The notes below the pieces were generated by a model that saw only the letters and a program-made list of their open reading frames with translations, was not told where the DNA came from and did not search any database. The position numbers were made by a program, and so were the translations under genes. From Amantichitinum ursilacus (lineage in GTDB: Bacteria; Pseudomonadota; Gammaproteobacteria; Burkholderiales; Chitinibacteraceae), in contig NZ_LAQT01000031.1 of assembly GCF_001294205.1 (NCBI RefSeq), forward strand, positions 1-64,000: DNA of 64,000 bases. Reading direction: 5' to 3'. Of the stretch, positions 60,263 to 64,000 are shown piece after piece. The stretch's first letter is position 1. Every line of letters begins with the position of its first letter.

Positions 60263-61720
60263 TTAGCTGCGCAGCATCTGCAACAGCACACCGTATTGAT
60301 GCGACAACTCGCCATCGCTGCTGCGCAATGATTCGATGGTGCGACAGGCGTGCAGCACGGTGGTGTGGTCGCGCCCGCCAAATGCTTCGCCAATCGCCGG
60401 CAAAGACATCGGCGTGAGCTCTTTGGTCAGCGCCATCGCCACCTGGCGGGGACGAGCGATATCGCGCGTGCGCTTTTTGCTGTGCATATCGGCGACTTTG
60501 ATCTTGTAAAAGTCGGCGACGGTTTTCTGGATGTTTTCCACCGTAATCTGGCGATTGCCCGCGGCCAGAATATCGCGCAGCGCTTCTTTGGCCGCTTCCA
60601 GCGTCAGCGGCTGGTTGGTAAAGCGCGCATACGCCAGCACCCGCTTGAGCGCGCCTTCCAGCTCGCGCACATTGCTGCGGATATGTTTGGCGATAAAAAA
60701 CGCCACGGTGCTATCAAGCTTGAAGTTCTCGCGCTCGGCCTTCAGCAACAGAATCGCCACGCGCATTTCCAGCTCGGGCGGCTCGATGGCCACCGTCAAA
60801 CCCCACGAGAAGCGCGACACCAACCGGTCTTGCAGGCCGTCGATTTCTTTGGGATAGCGATCCGACGTGATGATGATTTGCTTGTGGCCTTCTACCAAGG
60901 CGTTGAAGGCATAGAAGAATTCTTCTTGCGTTTTGTCTTTGCCGACAAAGAACTGGATATCGTCGATCAGCAATAAATCGAGCGAATGGTAATAACGTTT
61001 GAATTCATCAAACGCCTTGTGTTGATACGCCTTGACCACGTCGGCCACGTATTTCTCGGCGTGGATATAGCGGATTTTGGCGGACGGATTGCGTTGATGC
61101 ACCGCGTTGCCAATGGCCTGAATCAAGTGAGTCTTACCCAGGCCAACGCCGCCATACACAAACAGCGGGTTGTAGCTGACGCCGGGGTTCTCGGACACCT
61201 GCTGTGCCGCCGCGCGCGCCAACTGGTTGGCTTTACCGGTGACCAGCGTCTCGAAAGTAAAGCTGGGGTTCAGCCGCGTGGTCTCGTGGTGCGACGACGT
61301 CACATGGATGGCCGGTGCGGGCGGCGCCGCATGTTGGCGCGGGCTGGGCGCGGGCACGGACGACGCGTTGTTATTGCTGTTGCCCACATTGGCGCCATAC
61401 GCATTGGACGGGCCAGCCGCTGCGGCCAACGTGCCATTGGGGCGTGCGGCCACGGGCGACGGCTTACGCACGTTGCTGCCTACTTTGAGCGAAATCTGCG
61501 CCACGCCATCAGCAAAAAACGGGCTGGCCGATTCTTCGATCACACCCAGATAACGGTCACGGATGAACTGCAGAAAAATCTGATTGGGGACGATCAGGTT
61601 CAGGCTGTCACCGGCGACTTCTGCCACCAGCGGCTTGATCCAGATGCGGAACTGGTCTGCGCCGAGGCGTGCTTCCAGTTCTGCCAGACAATGGGGCCAA
61701 CAGTTTTCCAGTGCGGACAT
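60263..61720 (-). CDS. dnaA: Chromosomal replication initiator DnaA
   Basis: 485 residues. Domain I at the N-terminus ([21 protein letters not shown]), a low-complexity Ala/Asn/Pro linker near 90-150, the AAA+ domain with [16 protein letters not shown] near 190 and [13 protein letters not shown] near 245, and domain IV with [15 protein letters not shown] near 450 for DnaA-box binding. The ATG at 61720 fits the family; the longer open frame upstream does not. Divergent from rpmH. Confidence 0.98.
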   Translation of the reverse strand: MSALENCWPHCLAELEARLGADQFRIWIKPLVAEVAGDSLNLIVPNQIFLQFIRDRYLGVIEESASPFFADGVAQISLKVGSNVRKPSPVAARPNGTLAAAAGPSNAYGANVGNSNNNASSVPAPSPRQHAAPPAPAIHVTSSHHETTRLNPSFTFETLVTGKANQLARAAAQQVSENPGVSYNPLFVYGGVGLGKTHLIQAIGNAVHQRNPSAKIRYIHAEKYVADVVKAYQHKAFDEFKRYYHSLDLLLIDDIQFFVGKDKTQEEFFYAFNALVEGHKQIIITSDRYPKEIDGLQDRLVSRFSWGLTVAIEPPELEMRVAILLLKAERENFKLDSTVAFFIAKHIRSNVRELEGALKRVLAYARFTNQPLTLEAAKEALRDILAAGNRQITVENIQKTVADFYKIKVADMHSKKRTRDIARPRQVAMALTKELTPMSLPAIGEAFGGRDHTTVLHACRTIESLRSSDGELSHQYGVLLQMLRS

Positions 61721-62027
61721 GACGTTTCTTGTAGGTGTGCCCTTTACAACTACCGCAAACGGGGGCGACGACAACGCCGCAACGCGCCGGAAAACGGTCG
61801 TTTGTAGACGGTTTTCCTGGCACAGACCCGCACTGGCAACAGGGGTATGTGCCAACTTCGGTAACGCTCAGGGATCGGACTTGATAGGGACGAAGGGCGG
61901 ATTCTACGCCCAAAGCGCAAAGTTATCCACAGACCAGACAGGCGCAATCTGCTTGATGGTGTTGACAATTCAGTGGCTTAGCTATGTAATCGCCGGTTTA
62001 CTCCTGTTTTTTTCGGCAGACACCATC
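61721..62027. promoter_or_regulatory. dnaA-rpmH intergenic region with one DnaA box
   Basis: 307 bases between divergent dnaA and rpmH. One consensus DnaA box TTATCCACA lies at 61923-61931. No cluster of boxes or long AT-rich unwinding block is visible here, so this may be a promoter region under DnaA control rather than the whole origin. Confidence 0.6.
61962..61990 (+). promoter_or_regulatory. rpmH promoter
   Basis: TTGACA at 61962-61967, a 17-base spacer and TGTAAT at 61985-61990 form a near-consensus sigma-70 promoter 38 bases before the rpmH start. Confidence 0.75.
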
Positions 62028-62162
62028 ATGAAACGTACTTTCCAGCCTTCCGTTATCCGTCGCAAGCGCAACCACGGCTTTCGCGCTCGCATGAAGACCC
62101 GCGGTGGCCGCGCTGTGCTGAACGCACGCCGCTCCAAGGGCCGCTCGACCCTGTCCGCTTGA
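62028..62162 (+). CDS. rpmH: Ribosomal protein bL34
   Basis: 44 residues, [18 protein letters not shown] at the start and SKGRSTLSA at the end: the complete L34 sequence, highly basic. A large-subunit protein. It lies inside a longer open frame but the start is fixed by conservation. First gene of the rpmH-rnpA-yidD-yidC run. Confidence 0.98.
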   Translation: MKRTFQPSVIRRKRNHGFRARMKTRGGRAVLNARRSKGRSTLSA

Positions 62163-62164
62163 TT

Positions 62165-62548
62165 ATGGCGGATGCGTCCGGCATGTCGGGCGCCACAGGT
62201 TTCCGCTTTACGCGGATGCAGCGAATTCTGAAAACGGATGAGTTCTCATCCGTTTTTAGTTTGCGCAACACCGTCTCCAATCTGCATTTCCAGGTTTTGG
62301 TTCGTCCAAACACCGGGGTTTCTGCACGTCTGGGGTTGGTGGTCGGTAAAAAAACCGACAAACGGGCCGTCGCACGCAATTACATGAAGCGCACGATCCG
62401 CGAAACGTTCCGGCTACACGCCCACACCTTGCATGGCCTTGATCTGGTCGTGCGTACGCGGCAGGGTTTTAATCGCCGCGAAGGCGCTGCGGCGCGTGCA
62501 GAATTATTAGAACTTTTTGCGCGTATCCGCCGTCGATGTCCCGCCTGA
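62165..62548 (+). CDS. rnpA: Ribonuclease P protein component
   Basis: About 127 residues. The RnpA core is clear: GFRFTRMQRILKTDEFSSVF near 13, SARLGLVVGKKTDKRAVARNYMKRTIRE near 54 (the RNR-like basic motif) and LHGLDLVVRTRQG near 92. It assists the P RNA in tRNA 5' maturation. The first ATG after the rpmH stop is used; the family core starts about 12 residues later, so the exact start is uncertain. Confidence 0.93.
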   Translation: MADASGMSGATGFRFTRMQRILKTDEFSSVFSLRNTVSNLHFQVLVRPNTGVSARLGLVVGKKTDKRAVARNYMKRTIRETFRLHAHTLHGLDLVVRTRQGFNRREGAAARAELLELFARIRRRCPA

Positions 62549-62745
62549 TCATCGTTCTGCTCCAGCTCTACCGTTACACGCTCAGCCCGCTGCTGGGTGC
62601 GCGATGTCGTTATGCGCCCAGTTGCTCGCAATATGCCATTGAAGCCGTGGGCAAATATGGCGCGTTGAAAGGCGGCTGGCTTACAATGCGCCGTCTTGCC
62701 CGCTGCCACCCTTGGGGCGGCCATGGCCACGACCCGGTTCCCTGA
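62536..62745 (+). CDS. yidD: Membrane protein insertion efficiency factor YidD
   Basis: 69 residues. The family signature is SPLLGARCRYAPSCSQYAIEAV near 17, then KGGWLTMRRLARCHPWGGHG. It has an N-terminal amphipathic/hydrophobic segment and helps YidC. It overlaps rnpA by 13 bases. Confidence 0.96.
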   Translation: MSRLIIVLLQLYRYTLSPLLGARCRYAPSCSQYAIEAVGKYGALKGGWLTMRRLARCHPWGGHGHDPVP

Positions 62746-62775
62746 TCCGGCTCCCTGATCTAATACGAGTACACG

Positions 62776-64000
62776 ATGGATACCCGCAGACTTATTCTGT
62801 TCATCGCGATTTCGTTCGGCATCCTCTTCTTCTGGCAGAAGTGGATGGAAAAACGTTATCCGCAAACCGCCCAGTCTGTCAGCGCCAGCGCGCCGGCCGC
62901 AAACCAGGTCGCCGCCAACGGCGCCGCACCCGATGCCGCAGCACTGGCCAAGGGCCAGCGCGTCAAGTTTGTCACCGATGTATTCAGTGGCGAAATCGAC
63001 ACCAATGGTGCCGATCTGCGTACGCTGCAACTGATCAAACACGGCGCCCTGGCCGATCCGAAGCAAGCGTTTACGCTGCTGCAAGACAGCGGTGCGCATA
63101 TCTATGTGGCGCAAACGGGTCTGCTGGGTAACGGCCTGCCGACGCACAAGTCGGTGTTTACATCCGCGCAACCGGCCTATGCGTTGGCGGATGGCCAGAA
63201 CACGCTGGCAGTGCGCCTCGAAGCGCCGGCCAATGCCGATGGCGTCAAGGTTGCCAAAATCTACACGTTTACCCGTGGCAGCTATGAAATCAACGTCAGC
63301 TACGAAATCGTCAACGGCGGCAGCAAGCCGCTGACCACGTCGGCGTATTTCCGTCTGCTGCGTGATGGCAAACCGGCCGAAGCCGCGACCAACACCCCGA
63401 GCATGTTCGGCGGTGCGCATACCTTCACCGGCCCGGCCGTGTACACCGAGCAAGGCAAGTTCCAGAAAGTGGAATTTACCAAGCTGGACAAAAACGAAGC
63501 CACCTACGTGCAAAGCGCCAAGGATGGCTGGGTGGCGATGGTGCAGCATTACTTTGCCAGCGCCTGGATCATGTCGCCGGACAATGGCCCGTCGGTGTGC
63601 GGCGCCGCGCCTTGCCGCTATGACCTCAAGCGTCTCAGCAACGGCCTGTATTCGGCCGATGCGATTGTTGACGTGCCGGCCATTGCACCGGGCGCCAAGA
63701 AAGACATCAGCGTTAATCTGTTCGCTGGCCCGCAGCAAACTTCAATCATCGACAAAGTCGCACCTGGCTTTGACCTGATCAAGGATTACGGCATCTTCAC
63801 GGTCTTCTCCAAGCCCATCTTCTGGGTGCTGGACCAGATCCATAAGGTGGTCGGCAACTGGGGCTTCTCGATCATCCTGCTGACCATGCTGATCAAGGCG
63901 CTGTTCTATCCGCTGGCCGCAACCAGCTATCGCTCGATGGCCAAGATGCGCAAGCTGGCCCCGCGCATGGAACAGCTCAAGCAACGTCACGGCGAAGACA
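62776..64000 (+). CDS. yidC: Membrane protein insertase YidC (3' end outside window)
   Basis: The first 408 residues are in the window; the gene continues past the end. MDTRRLILFIAISFGILFFW is the N-terminal helix. The large periplasmic beta domain follows, to about residue 330, then the start of the conserved insertase core (DYGIFTVFSKPIFWVLDQIHKVVGNWGFSIILLTMLIKALFYPL). It inserts proteins into the inner membrane with or without SecYEG. Confidence 0.98.
   Translation, partial: MDTRRLILFIAISFGILFFWQKWMEKRYPQTAQSVSASAPAANQVAANGAAPDAAALAKGQRVKFVTDVFSGEIDTNGADLRTLQLIKHGALADPKQAFTLLQDSGAHIYVAQTGLLGNGLPTHKSVFTSAQPAYALADGQNTLAVRLEAPANADGVKVAKIYTFTRGSYEINVSYEIVNGGSKPLTTSAYFRLLRDGKPAEAATNTPSMFGGAHTFTGPAVYTEQGKFQKVEFTKLDKNEATYVQSAKDGWVAMVQHYFASAWIMSPDNGPSVCGAAPCRYDLKRLSNGLYSADAIVDVPAIAPGAKKDISVNLFAGPQQTSIIDKVAPGFDLIKDYGIFTVFSKPIFWVLDQIHKVVGNWGFSIILLTMLIKALFYPLAATSYRSMAKMRKLAPRMEQLKQRHGED

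Noticed and set aside
62380-63738. Open frame on the minus strand opposite yidC
   Set aside because: Antisense to rnpA, yidD and yidC; a high-GC shadow.

Overview
The window is most likely a chromosomal segment of a high-GC betaproteobacterium, probably of the Neisseriales/Chromobacteriaceae type. The reasons are the right-hand end, where dnaA-dnaN-gyrB run left without recF between dnaN and gyrB and rpmH-rnpA-yidD-yidC run right, and the general protein character. No species can be named from the sequence alone. No rRNA, tRNA, CRISPR array, integrase or insertion sequence was found.

Layout. 0-4.4 kb: the end of a urea ABC-transport operon (urtC-urtD-urtE) preceded by about 580 bases of non-coding repeat-like DNA, then a rhodanese and a PCMT-family methyltransferase. 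4.5-6.6 kb: a TPP riboswitch and thiC. 6.6-15 kb: single housekeeping or hypothetical genes, including a class A beta-lactamase homologue whose catalytic motifs are nearly all replaced (13393-14289).

15-32.4 kb: respiration. One leftward, tightly overlapping run encodes an alternative complex III (actABCDEF), a small unknown membrane-anchored protein, a SCO copper chaperone and an A2-type cytochrome c oxidase with a cytochrome c-fused subunit II. Quinol electrons would pass through ACIII and the fused cytochrome c to O2. A second leftward operon, cyoABCD, encodes a bo3-type quinol oxidase of the A1 type. A HipA/HipB-type toxin-antitoxin pair sits between the two operons on the opposite strand.

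32.5-38.1 kb: a Fic AMPylase with a striking array of inverted repeats at its promoter, a GNAT/XRE-cupin pair with a palindrome at its start, two tandem secreted DUF4034 proteins, and small unknown genes.

38.2-56.4 kb: a defence island ending against gyrB. It holds a PIN toxin with an XRE/ImmA-like partner whose HExxH motif is lost, a complete type I restriction-modification operon (hsdM-hsdS-yggL-like-PDDEXK nuclease-hsdR), a secreted protein, a DUF3800 protein, and an AT-rich Hachiman (HamAB/AbpAB-like) system. Two diverged copies of an unknown 80-residue gene with its leader lie in direct orientation at about 39.9-40.4 and 51.3-51.8 kb, bracketing the restriction system. This is the least explained structure in the window.

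56.5-64 kb: replication and ribosome/membrane-biogenesis core genes. yidC runs off the end.
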